DNA of 64,000 nt from Bacteroidota bacterium (lineage in GTDB: Bacteria; Bacteroidota; Ignavibacteria; UBA10030): the NCBI GenBank assembly GCA_025454835.1, contig JALONQ010000005.1, forward strand, positions 120,071 through 184,070, written 5' to 3'. Both the position numbers and the translations under genes were made by a program. Below are positions 26,456 to 37,648 of this stretch, in pieces; position 1 is the stretch's first letter, and each line of letters starts with the position of its first letter. The notes under the pieces were generated by a model. That model saw only the letters and a list, made by a program, of their open reading frames with translations, was not told where the DNA came from and made no database searches.

Positions 26456-28585
26456 ATGATCGGAACGAATGTCACTCACTACAAGATCCTCGAGAAGCTG
26501 GGCGAGGGTGGAATGGGTGTTGTTTACAAGGCGCAGGACACGTCGCTCGATCGGCTTGTCGCGATCAAGTTCTTGCCATCGCACCTGTCGGCCACGCCGG
26601 ACCACCGGGCCCGGTTCCTCCATGAGGCGAAAGCGACAGCGGCCCTGAGCCACCCGAACATTCTCTCGATCTACGAGATCGACGAGCACAACGAGCACGC
26701 CTTCATCGTGCTCGAGTATATCGACGGACAAACACTCAAAGACCACCTCGCCACGCTCCAGACCGGTTCCGGCGTCTCCGTCGACCGCGCCATCGAGTGG
26801 ACCGAGACGATCGCGCGCGCGCTGAAGGTCGCCCACGACAAGAACATCATTCACCGGGACATCAAGGCCGAGAACATCATGCTGACGCGGTCGGGTCAGC
26901 TGAAGATCATGGACTTCGGCCTTGCCAAACTCCGCAGCCACGGTACGCTGACCAAGGCTGGTTCCTCGCTGGGAACGTTGTCCTACATGTCTCCGGAACA
27001 AGCTCAGGGCTCGAGTGCCGACCATCGCTCCGACCTCTGGTCGTTGGGCGTGGTCTTCTTCGAATTGCTGACCGGGGACCTGCCCTTCAAATCGGAGCAT
27101 GAGGCCGGGCTCCTGTATCTCGTCGTCAACCAGTCGCCTCCGTTCCCGAGCGAGCTGGACCGTCGCCTCCCCGAGGCCGTCGACGCCGTCGTCATGAAGA
27201 TGCTCGAGAAGGACCCCGACCGGCGCTTCCAGAACGTCGACCAACTGCTCGACGCCCTCTCGGGGCTCAGAGCGCAGATCGCGTCGAAGCAATCCAACGC
27301 CAAGCGTCTGGCCATCGCCGTCCTTCCGTTCGCTACGATCGGCGGCGACAAGGAGAACGAGTACTTCGGCGACGGCCTGACGGACGAGCTGATCGTGAGT
27401 CTTTCGCAGCTGAAAGACTTCGACGTCATCTCGCGCACGAATTCAATGCAGTACAAGAACACGACGAAGGACATCAAGACGATCGGCAAGGAGCTCGGGA
27501 TCCGCTACCTGCTCGAGGGGAGCGTCCGGAGGTTCCAGGACAACCTGCGGATCACGCTTCAGTTCGTCGACGTCGAGAACAGCCGGCAGCTCTGGGCTGA
27601 ATCGTTCAAAGGAAAGATGGAGGACGTGTTCGACATCCAGGAGAAGGTGTCGAAGCATGTCGTCGATGCCTTGATGATCAAGCTCTCCCCGAACGAGAAG
27701 ATCATCCTCACGAAGAGGTCCACCGTCAACGCCGAAGCGTTCGATTGCTATCTGCGGGCCCGGGAGTTCCTGTATCGCCGGACGAAGAGCAGTCTGCAGT
27801 TCGCGATCCATCTGTTCCAGAAAGCCATCGAGCTGGACACGCGCTACGCCGCGGCGTACGCCGGACTTGGCGAAGCGTATGCCACCTTGCACTACGACTA
27901 CGATACGAAGGAGATCTGGGTCGACAAGGCCATCGAATCGAGCCTCAAGGCGCTGATGTACGATTCGACCGTGGCGGAGGCGTATGCGGCCTTGGCCATG
28001 GCGTATTTCAGCAAGAAATCGATCCAGGAGGCCGAAGCGGCCGCCCGAAAGGCGATCGACCTCGGGCCGAACATCTTTACGGGCTACTGGGTGCTGGCCC
28101 GCATCTGTCATGTGATGGACCGCGACCAGGAATCGGTCGAACTCCTCAAGCGGACGATCGATCTGAATCCGGACTTCCACACCGCCCACGGAGAGCTGCG
28201 TATGGCCTATGAGCGGCTCGGCGACAAGGAGAAAATGGCCGAGGTCATCGAGGTGATGCTCGAGCGCATCCCCGTTTATCTCTCGAAGCATCCCGATGAC
28301 GCCCGCTCGCACATCCACTACGCAACGCAATTGGCCGTCGTCGGACGTGAGAAAGAGGCGCTGGAGCAGACGGCGAAGGCGATCGCGCTCAGTCCGGATG
28401 ATCCGCTCATGTTCTACAATGCAGCCTGCGTGTACTCGCGCCTGGGCCAGAAGGCGCAAGCCGTCGACACGCTCCGACGATCGATCGTCGCCGGCCTCGA
28501 AGACTACGAGTGGATCAAGACAGACCCGGACTTCGATGCCATTCGCACCGAGCCGGGCTACATCGATATGATGAAGGGCAAATAG
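26456..28585 (+). CDS. Ser/Thr protein kinase with TolB-N-like and TPR domains
   Basis: 709 residues. Hanks-type kinase at about 9-270: glycine loop LGEGGMGVVYK, Lys38 in AIKFL, HRDIKAEN (133-140), DFG (153-155), APE-equivalent SPEQ. All catalytic residues are present. Residues about 280-400 resemble the TolB/FlgO-N-like domain often joined to kinases and adenylate cyclases (IAVLPFATIGGD, YFGDGLTDELI, LGIRYLLEGSVRR). Residues 410-705 are tetratricopeptide repeats (AAAYAGLGEAYATL, AEAYAALAMAYF). No membrane helix, so it should be cytosolic. Only 3 bp separate it from the second kinase gene, whose first 38 residues are almost the same, indicating a tandem duplication. Targets unknown. Confidence 0.92.
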   Translation: MIGTNVTHYKILEKLGEGGMGVVYKAQDTSLDRLVAIKFLPSHLSATPDHRARFLHEAKATAALSHPNILSIYEIDEHNEHAFIVLEYIDGQTLKDHLATLQTGSGVSVDRAIEWTETIARALKVAHDKNIIHRDIKAENIMLTRSGQLKIMDFGLAKLRSHGTLTKAGSSLGTLSYMSPEQAQGSSADHRSDLWSLGVVFFELLTGDLPFKSEHEAGLLYLVVNQSPPFPSELDRRLPEAVDAVVMKMLEKDPDRRFQNVDQLLDALSGLRAQIASKQSNAKRLAIAVLPFATIGGDKENEYFGDGLTDELIVSLSQLKDFDVISRTNSMQYKNTTKDIKTIGKELGIRYLLEGSVRRFQDNLRITLQFVDVENSRQLWAESFKGKMEDVFDIQEKVSKHVVDALMIKLSPNEKIILTKRSTVNAEAFDCYLRAREFLYRRTKSSLQFAIHLFQKAIELDTRYAAAYAGLGEAYATLHYDYDTKEIWVDKAIESSLKALMYDSTVAEAYAALAMAYFSKKSIQEAEAAARKAIDLGPNIFTGYWVLARICHVMDRDQESVELLKRTIDLNPDFHTAHGELRMAYERLGDKEKMAEVIEVMLERIPVYLSKHPDDARSHIHYATQLAVVGREKEALEQTAKAIALSPDDPLMFYNAACVYSRLGQKAQAVDTLRRSIVAGLEDYEWIKTDPDFDAIRTEPGYIDMMKGK

Positions 28586-28588
28586 CAT

Positions 28589-31270
<2,682 letters not shown>

Positions 31271-31285
31271 CGAAAGGCCGGGACC

Positions 31286-32041
31286 ATGATCATTCGCTTC
31301 GTCCAAATGCGCGCCGCGGATACCAACGGCGCCAACCTGAAGCTGGCCTATGAGCGCCTTGTTATTCCAGCGCTGCGGGCTACGGCCGGCTGCCGCTCGG
31401 CCTCGCTCCTGCAGAAGAACGGCGACCCCCAGGTGTGCATCTCCATGACCACCTGGCGGTCGATCGACGACGCCGAACGGTACGAGCGGAGCGGCGAGTT
31501 CAAGAAGCTCCTCGACGGCCTGCAACCGTATTTTGCGGAAGCCGACGACTGGAAACTCGGTCTCAGGCCCGACCTAACGGTCTCGTTCGAACCCGTGGTC
31601 AACGAGCCGATCGTCCAGCGGTTCGAGGTCGCGGCCGAAGGCGCATCGTCGACGCCGAGCGCGTTCATTCCCGACTATCTCCGCGTTGTGTCGCATCGTA
31701 TCCGGCCGGGGGCCGCGGGAATCTTCCGCAAAATCTACGAGGATCAGGTCCTCCCGCTCCTGCGCGTCCAAGAGGGCTACCGACGTGCCTATCTCGTCGA
31801 GGACCCCACGGACATCAATAAGCTGCTCTCCGTCACCGCGTGGTCATCCAAGCGCGACGCCGATCGCTACGAGCGCAGCGGCCTCTTCCTTACGCTCCTC
31901 GAGCGACTCGCCCCGACCCTTACGGACCTGGCTCATTGGAAACTGAGCGGGCAGACGGCGGACCATGCCCGCATCGCGACGAGCGACGATGTCGCGGTCG
32001 ATGGATACACGCTCCTCATCGGCGAGGAGTTCATCGCGTGA
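31286..32041 (+). CDS. Protein with two ABM-like (dimeric alpha/beta barrel) domains
   Basis: 251 residues made of two related halves. Residues 1-100 contain LKLAYERLVIPALRATAGCRSASLL, CISMTTW and ERYERSGEFKKLL. Residues 130-225 repeat this as GIFRKIYEDQVLPLLRVQEGYRRAYLV, LSVTAW and DRYERSGLFLTLL. The YERSG segment is shared. This fits antibiotic-biosynthesis-monooxygenase-type ferredoxin-like domains, which usually dimerise; here a duplication would supply both halves in one chain. Family members range from quinone monooxygenases to haem-degrading enzymes; I cannot choose. It begins 15 bp after the kinase stop, so it probably belongs to the kinase operon. Confidence 0.6.
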   Translation: MIIRFVQMRAADTNGANLKLAYERLVIPALRATAGCRSASLLQKNGDPQVCISMTTWRSIDDAERYERSGEFKKLLDGLQPYFAEADDWKLGLRPDLTVSFEPVVNEPIVQRFEVAAEGASSTPSAFIPDYLRVVSHRIRPGAAGIFRKIYEDQVLPLLRVQEGYRRAYLVEDPTDINKLLSVTAWSSKRDADRYERSGLFLTLLERLAPTLTDLAHWKLSGQTADHARIATSDDVAVDGYTLLIGEEFIA

Positions 32042-32062
32042 TCGTCCATCGCTGACCGTCCT

Positions 32063-32764
32063 GTGCGCATCGCGATCGTCTCCGATATCCACGGCAATCT
32101 GGAGGCCCTGACGGCCGTCCTGGAGGACATCGACCGCCGGCCGGTCGACGAGATCGTCTGTCTGGGCGACATCGTCGGCTACGGTCCCGACCCGGCGGCG
32201 TGTCTCGCCGTCATCCGAGGTCGGCGGATACCGTCGTTCATGGGCAACCATGACCAGGCGGCGTTCGACGCCGACCTGCGGACCACATTCAGCCTTCTGG
32301 CGCGGACGGCCATCGAATGGACAGCGCCTCGGCTCGACGACGGCGACCTTGCCTTCCTGCGCTCGTTGCCGTACCGGGCCGAGCTCCACGGCGCCACGTT
32401 TGTCCATGCTTCTCCAAGGGACCCGGGGGAGTTCGAATACGTCATGGACGACCTCGACGCGGCGCGCCAGTTCGGAAGCTTCACGACGCCGATCTGCTTC
32501 ATCGGGCACACGCACGATCCCGAGATCTTCCGCGAAGACCTGGGCCCCCGCATGGTCGACGCGGAACATCGATGCCTTGTCAACGTTGGCAGTGTGGGAC
32601 AACCGCGGGACGGCAATCCGAAGGCCTGCTATGGGTTGTATGATACCGGACCGCTCTCGTTCGAGCATGTCCGGGTGGCGTACGATGTGCCGGCGACGGC
32701 CGCGAAGATCTATCAGGCGGGCCTTCCGGCCCAACTCGCCGAACGGCTGGTACTGGGGGTCTGA
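32063..32764 (+). CDS. Calcineurin-like metallophosphoesterase
   Basis: 233 residues with the full metallophosphoesterase motif set: SDIHGNLEAL (Asp and His), CLGDIVGYGPDP (Asp), GNHD (Asn, His), VHASP (His), and IGHTHDP (GHxH), then NVGSVGQPRDGNP. This is the YfcE/PP-type subgroup that hydrolyses small phosphodiesters or phosphoesters with two metal ions. A GTG start at 32063 begins directly at the first strand. It lies 21 bp after the ABM-domain gene and may end the kinase operon. Substrate unknown. Confidence 0.88.
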   Translation: MRIAIVSDIHGNLEALTAVLEDIDRRPVDEIVCLGDIVGYGPDPAACLAVIRGRRIPSFMGNHDQAAFDADLRTTFSLLARTAIEWTAPRLDDGDLAFLRSLPYRAELHGATFVHASPRDPGEFEYVMDDLDAARQFGSFTTPICFIGHTHDPEIFREDLGPRMVDAEHRCLVNVGSVGQPRDGNPKACYGLYDTGPLSFEHVRVAYDVPATAAKIYQAGLPAQLAERLVLGV

Positions 32765-32776
32765 CAACGAGAGCAC

Positions 32777-32873
32777 TTGCCAAGGCTTTGGCCACAAAGA
32801 GCACAGAGAACACAGAGAGGTGTGGCGGGATCATGAGAAGTAGCTCTGCGCCTTTCGCCTTCTTCGTTGCGAC
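32777..32873 (+). repeat. CACAGAGA-family repeat, copy 2
   Basis: The left part, CCACAAAGAGCACAGAGAAC followed by ACAGAGAGG (32792-32820), is almost the reverse complement of the right arm of the copy at 18.6 kb. A pyrimidine-rich partner (CTCTGCGCC..CTTCTTCGTTGC, 32844-32870) follows. It occupies the gap before the GAF-phosphatase gene, so an upstream start at 32874 would border repeat sequence. Confidence 0.6.
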
Positions 32874-32900
32874 ATGATTCTTCATGAGAGGATGATGCAG

Positions 32901-34199
32901 ATGGCTGGATCGGAGATCATCGACAGACTCAAAGGACTCGAGGACGAGAACGTCCGGTTGCGGCGCGCGGTCGAGGAGTTGTCCATCCTGAACGACCTTT
33001 CGCGAACCATCGGCGCGTCGCTCAATACTGAGGAGATCATCCAGACGGTCGTCCGCCGCTCGCTGCGGGCGGTGTCGGCCGAGCAGGGCGTGGTGACGCT
33101 CGTCGAGGAATCGGAACAGGATTCGATGAAGACCCTGATCCGGACGGCCGAGGTGTCGATGGAGCGGGTCAAGTACCATTTCAACCAGGCGCTGCTCGGG
33201 TGGATGTACATCAACAAGAAACCGCTGGTGATCAACGACCCGGCCACAGACGAACGGTTCCGGGGCATCCAGTGGGATGCGTCGATCAAGTCGCTCCTCG
33301 TCGTTCCGTTGATCGTGAAATCCAAGATCCGAGGCGTGTTGTCGGTCTACAACAAGAAGGACGGGAAGAAGTTCACCGACGACGATCTGCGCCTGCTGTC
33401 GATCATCGCCGCCCAGTCCGCCCAGATCGTCGAGAACGCGCGGTTGCACGAGCAGGAGAAAGCCCTCGTCAAGATGCAGGAAGAGCTGACGATGGCCGCG
33501 GCGATCCAGAATGAGCTCTTGCCGGCGACGCTGCCGGCGATCCCCGGCTATGATGTCTTCGCCGACACCATCCCAGCGACGTCCGTCGGAGGAGACTCGT
33601 ACGACGTGATCCAATCCTCAGGCGACGGACTCGCCCTCTGCATCGCCGACGTGTCCGGAAAAGGAATGGGAGCCGCTCTTCTCATGGCGAACCTCCAGGC
33701 GACCCTTCGCGCAACCGTCGAAACCCGCGAAAAGCCGTCGCTGATCCTTGACCACTCGAATCGCCTGCTGTACAGGAGCACCAGTCCGGAAAAGTTCGCC
33801 ACCGTGTTCCTGGCCATGCTGGACCCGGCGCAACATCGCCTGACGTATGCAAATGCGGGACACGACCCCGCGATCCTCATCACCTCCAACGGATCGACCT
33901 CCGAGCTCCCATCGACCGGACTGCCGGTGGGGTTGTTCGAGGGGGTCAGCTACGAAGAGTCGTCGGTGTCCCTGAACCCGAGCGACGTCGTCGTCATCTT
34001 CACCGACGGGATCACCGAAAGCATGGATACCGCTCAAGCGCAGTTCGGGCGCGAACGCATCCTCGAGGTGATCACCGCTCATCGCATCGGCTCGGCCAAG
34101 GAGATCGGCAAAGCTCTGCTCGATTCCGTCGCCGCGTTCAGCAAGGGCATGCCCCCGTCGGATGACCGAACCGTACTGGTCGTCAAGCGTTTCGTCTAG
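32901..34199 (+). CDS. GAF-domain SpoIIE-type (PP2C-like) protein phosphatase
   Basis: 432 residues. A short N-terminal coiled coil (IIDRLKGLEDENVRLRRAVEEL), a GAF domain at about 25-190, a second short coil (KALVKMQEELTMAAAIQNELLP), then a SpoIIE/RsbU-type phosphatase at about 200-430. The AAxIQxxLLP linker is typical of RsbU-like proteins, and metal Asp residues are seen in GGDSYDV, IADVSGKGMGAAL, VVIFTDGITE and PSDDRTVLVV. It should dephosphorylate an anti-sigma-factor antagonist in a partner-switching pathway; no such antagonist or RsbW-like kinase lies next to it. GAGAGGA 8 nt before the ATG at 32901 supports that start over Met codons at 32874, 32892 and 32895. Confidence 0.9.
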   Translation: MAGSEIIDRLKGLEDENVRLRRAVEELSILNDLSRTIGASLNTEEIIQTVVRRSLRAVSAEQGVVTLVEESEQDSMKTLIRTAEVSMERVKYHFNQALLGWMYINKKPLVINDPATDERFRGIQWDASIKSLLVVPLIVKSKIRGVLSVYNKKDGKKFTDDDLRLLSIIAAQSAQIVENARLHEQEKALVKMQEELTMAAAIQNELLPATLPAIPGYDVFADTIPATSVGGDSYDVIQSSGDGLALCIADVSGKGMGAALLMANLQATLRATVETREKPSLILDHSNRLLYRSTSPEKFATVFLAMLDPAQHRLTYANAGHDPAILITSNGSTSELPSTGLPVGLFEGVSYEESSVSLNPSDVVVIFTDGITESMDTAQAQFGRERILEVITAHRIGSAKEIGKALLDSVAAFSKGMPPSDDRTVLVVKRFV

Positions 34200-34366
34200 A
34201 AACTTGCGGAAAATCGTCTCGCGCCCGTCTCGTCCCGCGGTCGCTGGGACGGGCGGCGGCCGGAATCTGTCATCAACAGAGCGATCGCAACGCTTCTGTG
34301 AAGTATTCCATCCCGTTGCGCACGCGGCTCAAAAGGCTCTGGCGATTCAGCCCCCAGATGAATAGA

Positions 34367-34382
34367 TTCTCAGTACTGAGAA
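34367..34382. promoter_or_regulatory. 16-bp perfect palindrome upstream of the CBS gene
   Basis: TTCTCAGTACTGAGAA is a perfect palindrome 74 bp before the CBS-domain start, in a 257-bp gap. Its size and symmetry suit a dimeric repressor or activator. The rest of the gap holds an imperfect GCCCGTC/GACGGGC hairpin near 34224-34254 that may help end the phosphatase transcript but lacks a T run. Confidence 0.5.
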
Positions 34383-34456
34383 CTCGCCCGAGAGCGTTCG
34401 TTTCGCGCCTGACGACGTGCTGTTACAACCGATCGGATCAACAACGTGAGGGTGCT

Positions 34457-34894
34457 ATGGCCACGGTCCATTCGATTCTGGCAGGAAAGGGTTCAGCCGT
34501 TCACTCGGTCGGCCCCGACACCACGGTCATCGATGCGCTTCGTCTGATGGAGGAACACAACATCGGCGTCCTCGTCGTGACCGATAACAACGAGATCGCC
34601 GGCATCTTCTCGGAGCGTGACTACGCACGCAAGGGCGCTCTGCTTGGCCGCTCGGCGGTCACCTCCACGGTCGCCGAGATCATGACGAAGCATGTCTATA
34701 CCGTCACGCCGGAACATTCTATGGAAGCGTGTATGGCTCTCATGACCGCGCAGCACGTGCGCCACTTGCCGGTGGTCGAGGCCGGCCGCCTGGCCGGTAT
34801 GATCTCCATCGGCGACGTGGTGAAGTCCGTGCTCTCAGAAAAAGAGCAAACCATACGGGACCTGACGAACTACATCGCCGGGTCCGGCGCGTAG
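34457..34894 (+). CDS. Tandem CBS-domain protein
   Basis: 145 residues made of two CBS domains. The first ends ALRLMEEHNIGVLVVTDNNEIAGIFSERDYARK, the second runs from IMTKHVYTVTPEHSMEACMALM to VRHLPVVEAGRLAGMISIGDVVK. Such stand-alone pairs (Bateman modules) bind adenine nucleotides and act as energy or redox sensors on partner proteins. The RDYARK segment with the Arg-Asp motif is usual in this small group. GAGGG 5 nt before the ATG at 34457 sets the start. A perfect palindrome lies upstream. Partner unknown. Confidence 0.88.
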   Translation: MATVHSILAGKGSAVHSVGPDTTVIDALRLMEEHNIGVLVVTDNNEIAGIFSERDYARKGALLGRSAVTSTVAEIMTKHVYTVTPEHSMEACMALMTAQHVRHLPVVEAGRLAGMISIGDVVKSVLSEKEQTIRDLTNYIAGSGA

Positions 34895-34967
34895 TCAACG
34901 CGCGCCGTTTCCTCGTGTTTTCCCATCACTGCTGAAATCGGTCCTTCACGTTTCTCGAGGAGCACCT

Positions 34968-36269
34968 ATGACGTTTCGACCGCTTTTGTTGGGCCTGCTC
35001 TGCGCCGGACTCCTATCCGCCGGCTTCGCCCAGGAACAACCCATAGCCTTCCGCGGCGCGCGGATCATGCCGGTCGAGGGCACGCCCTTCGACAACGGCG
35101 TTCTCGTCGTTCAACACGGCAAGATCATCTCGGTCGGTCCATCGTCCACCGCGATCCCGTCCGACGCCACGGTGGTCGACGTCTCGGGCAAGACCATCCT
35201 CCCCGGCCTCGTCGACACCCATTCCCATATCGGCGGCGGCTCCGGGGGCGACCGCTCCTCCGCCCTCCATCCTGACGTTCGGATCCTCGACGGCATCAAT
35301 CCGCGCGACGAGTCCTTCAAGCGGGCCCTCGCGGGAGGCATTACGACCGTCAACATCATGCCCGGCTCCGGCCACCTCATGAGCGGCCAAACGGTCTACG
35401 TCAAGCCCCGTCCTGCCAACAGCGTCGAGGAGATGCTCGTCTACGTCGACAAGGGCAAGACCATCTACGGCGGCATGAAGATGGCGAACGGCACCAATTC
35501 CATCGGAGAGAAGCCGTTCCCCGGCACGCGGGCCAAGTCGGCCGCGCTCGTTCGCCAGCTCTTCTTGAAGGCGCTCGACTACAGGGCGAAGGTCGCCGCG
35601 GCCAACGGGAACGCCGAGAAGATGCCCAAGCGGGACCTGGAAATGGAGGCGATGCTGGAGATCCTCGACGGTCGGCGGATCGTCCATCACCACACGCATC
35701 GGGCCGACGATATCATCACCGTCCTCCGCCTCCAGAAGGAATTCGGCTTCCGGGTCGTCCTGCACCACGTGACCGACGCCTATCTGGTCGCGAAAGAGAT
35801 TGCCGAGGCCAAGGCGGGAAGCTCGATCATCGTGATCGATTCCCCCGGCGGCAAGGAGGAGGCGCTGAATCTCAACTTCATCAATGGCGCGGCTCTCGTC
35901 AAGGCCGGCGCGTTGTTCGGATTCCACACCGACGACGGCATCACGGACTCGCGTCTGTTCTTACGGTCGGCGGCGCTCGCCGTCCGGGGTGGCTTGGACC
36001 GCACCGAGGCGATCAAAGCCCTGACGCTCAACGGCGCGAAGATGCTCGACCTTGGAGACCGGGTCGGGTCGCTCAAGCCGGGAAAGGATGCCGACTTCGT
36101 CGTCCTTTCCGGAGATCCATTCAGCGTTTACACGCATGTCGAGCAGACGTGGATCGACGGCAAGAAGGTCTGGGACCGCAGCAACCCCAATGACTACCCA
36201 TACGCAGTCGGCGGCTACGATGTCTACCCGGACGGCTTCTCCCTCGACGTCTGCGGAGGAGGTGAATGA
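34968..36269 (+). CDS. Secreted amidohydrolase (metal ligands intact)
   Basis: 433 residues. Signal peptide MTFRPLLLGLLCAGLLSAGFAQ. Amidohydrolase superfamily TIM barrel with composite beta domain: KTILPGLVDTHSHIG supplies HxH (H85, H87), VHHHTHRADD (H240-H244) and VVLHHVTDAY (H266, H267) supply further His ligands, and FGFHTDDGITDSR the catalytic Asp region (D322/D323). The C-terminal GSLKPGKDADFVVLSGDPF is typical of imidazolonepropionase-like members. It likely hydrolyses a C-N bond of a cyclic amide or peptide-like substrate outside the cytoplasm. GAGGAG precedes the ATG. It overlaps the next gene, a paralogue that lacks the metal ligands. Confidence 0.88.
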   Translation: MTFRPLLLGLLCAGLLSAGFAQEQPIAFRGARIMPVEGTPFDNGVLVVQHGKIISVGPSSTAIPSDATVVDVSGKTILPGLVDTHSHIGGGSGGDRSSALHPDVRILDGINPRDESFKRALAGGITTVNIMPGSGHLMSGQTVYVKPRPANSVEEMLVYVDKGKTIYGGMKMANGTNSIGEKPFPGTRAKSAALVRQLFLKALDYRAKVAAANGNAEKMPKRDLEMEAMLEILDGRRIVHHHTHRADDIITVLRLQKEFGFRVVLHHVTDAYLVAKEIAEAKAGSSIIVIDSPGGKEEALNLNFINGAALVKAGALFGFHTDDGITDSRLFLRSAALAVRGGLDRTEAIKALTLNGAKMLDLGDRVGSLKPGKDADFVVLSGDPFSVYTHVEQTWIDGKKVWDRSNPNDYPYAVGGYDVYPDGFSLDVCGGGE

Positions 36270-37546
36270 TGAGAACTGAACATTTCCTCCTGCCAACCCG
36301 GTGCCGATTCCTCATGGGATCTTTGCGTTCTTTGCGGCCAATCGTCTTGATGTCCGGGGCCGCGATAGCACTCGTTTTCGTGGCCGCGGTCGCCCCGGCC
36401 CAGGTCGCCATCAAAGGTGCCGTCGTCCACACCATGGCCGGCGCCCCCATCACCGACGGCGTCGTCCTCGTGAAGGACGGCAAGATCGAGCGGGTGGGAC
36501 CGGCCTCCGCAGTCGCGATCCCGGCCGGCTACAAGATCATGATCGGTGCCGTCGTGACGCCCGGCCTCGTCGACGCACACTCGACGGTCGGCCTGTCGGG
36601 CATCTTGAACATCACCGCGGATCAGATGCAATTGGAGAAGTCCGACGCGTTCCAGCCCGAACTGAGGGCCATCGACGCGTATAATCCGCGCGAGGCTCTG
36701 GTGAAGTACGTGAGAGATCTCGGCACGACCACGCTGCACACCGGTCACTCACCCGGGGCCCTCGCGAGTGGAACGACCATCGTCGTCAAGCCGGTGGGCG
36801 GAACGGTCCAGGAGGCTATGGTGGCTGAAGGCATGGTGGCCTTTACGCTCGGACCGTCAGTACAGGGCACGTACCGAAATCCGGGCACGTCGGGCAAGGC
36901 CATCGCCATGCTGCGCGGCGAGTTCATCAAAGCACAGGACTATGCGAAGAAGCTCGGCTTCAAGGACCCGGAGAAGCGCCCGACACGTGATCTCAAGATG
37001 GAACTGCTCTCGCGCATCCTCTCGGGCGAGGTGCGGATCCTCTATACCGCCAACCGAGCCACGGACATTCTGACGGTGCTCCGGCTGCAGAAGGAGTTCG
37101 GCTTCGAGCTCGTCCTCGACGGCGCGGCGGAGGCATACCTGGTGCTCGATGAGCTCAAAGCGGCGGGCGTTCCGGTCGTCCTCCATCCGACGATGGCCCG
37201 ACCGGGGGGCGACATGAAAAACCTTTCCGTGGAAACGGCGTCCAAGCTGAAGGCAGCCGGCATACCGTTCGCCTTGCAGACCGGCCACGAAGGCTATGTG
37301 CCGAAGACGCGCGTCCTCCTGTACGAAGCCGCGGTGGCCGCGGCCAACGGCCTCTCGTTCAACGACGCCCTCGCGGCCATCACGATCGACGCGGCCCGGA
37401 TCATCGGCGTGGACAAGCGGGTCGGCTCGCTGGAAGCGGGGAAGGATGCCGACGTCGTCATCTTCGACGGCGACCCGTTCGAATACACCAGCCACGTCTG
37501 CGGGGTGCTCGTGAACGGCGTGGTCGTGAGCGAGACCTGTCACTGA
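36266..37546 (+). CDS. Degenerate amidohydrolase paralogue (metal ligands missing)
   Basis: 426 residues, aligned over its whole length with the preceding amidohydrolase (shared VLRLQKEFGF, RxxKxE and GSLEAGKDADVVIFDGDPF). The metal sites are gone: HSH becomes HST (105-107), HTHR becomes YTANR (260-264), LHHVTDAY becomes LDGAAEAY (285-291), and HTDDG becomes QTGHEG (338-343). A conventional hydrolase reaction is therefore unlikely; a structural or regulatory partner of the active paralogue is plausible. Translation is coupled (overlapping ATGA) with a GGAGGAGG Shine-Dalgarno. The first 28 residues precede a good signal peptide (from Met29) and include repeat-like DNA, so initiation at 36350 is possible. 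Confidence 0.8.
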   Translation: MMRTEHFLLPTRCRFLMGSLRSLRPIVLMSGAAIALVFVAAVAPAQVAIKGAVVHTMAGAPITDGVVLVKDGKIERVGPASAVAIPAGYKIMIGAVVTPGLVDAHSTVGLSGILNITADQMQLEKSDAFQPELRAIDAYNPREALVKYVRDLGTTTLHTGHSPGALASGTTIVVKPVGGTVQEAMVAEGMVAFTLGPSVQGTYRNPGTSGKAIAMLRGEFIKAQDYAKKLGFKDPEKRPTRDLKMELLSRILSGEVRILYTANRATDILTVLRLQKEFGFELVLDGAAEAYLVLDELKAAGVPVVLHPTMARPGGDMKNLSVETASKLKAAGIPFALQTGHEGYVPKTRVLLYEAAVAAANGLSFNDALAAITIDAARIIGVDKRVGSLEAGKDADVVIFDGDPFEYTSHVCGVLVNGVVVSETCH

Positions 37547-37565
37547 TTCGCGACGACCGAATGCG

Positions 37566-37599
37566 GCGGGGTCCGGCTCCCGGGCCCCGCTTTTTTTTT
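37566..37599 (+). terminator. Strong intrinsic terminator of the amidohydrolase operon
   Basis: GCGGGG (37566-37571) pairs with CCCCGC (37585-37590), and the stem continues inward (TCCGG with CCGGG, one G-T wobble). It is followed by nine T residues (37591-37599). This is the clearest Rho-independent terminator in the window. Confidence 0.92.
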
Positions 37600-37610
37600 G
37601 TACCGACCGC

Positions 37611-37639
37611 TTGACATCCGCGGGTTAACTCTCCACATT
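37611..37639 (+). promoter_or_regulatory. Possible promoter of the DNA methyltransferase gene
   Basis: TTGACA (37611-37616), 17-bp spacer, CACATT (37634-37639). The -35 is consensus, the -10 is weak. Transcription would start within a few bases of the ATG at 37649, giving a leaderless or nearly leaderless mRNA. Confidence 0.4.
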
Positions 37640-37648
37640 CGTTTCGCC

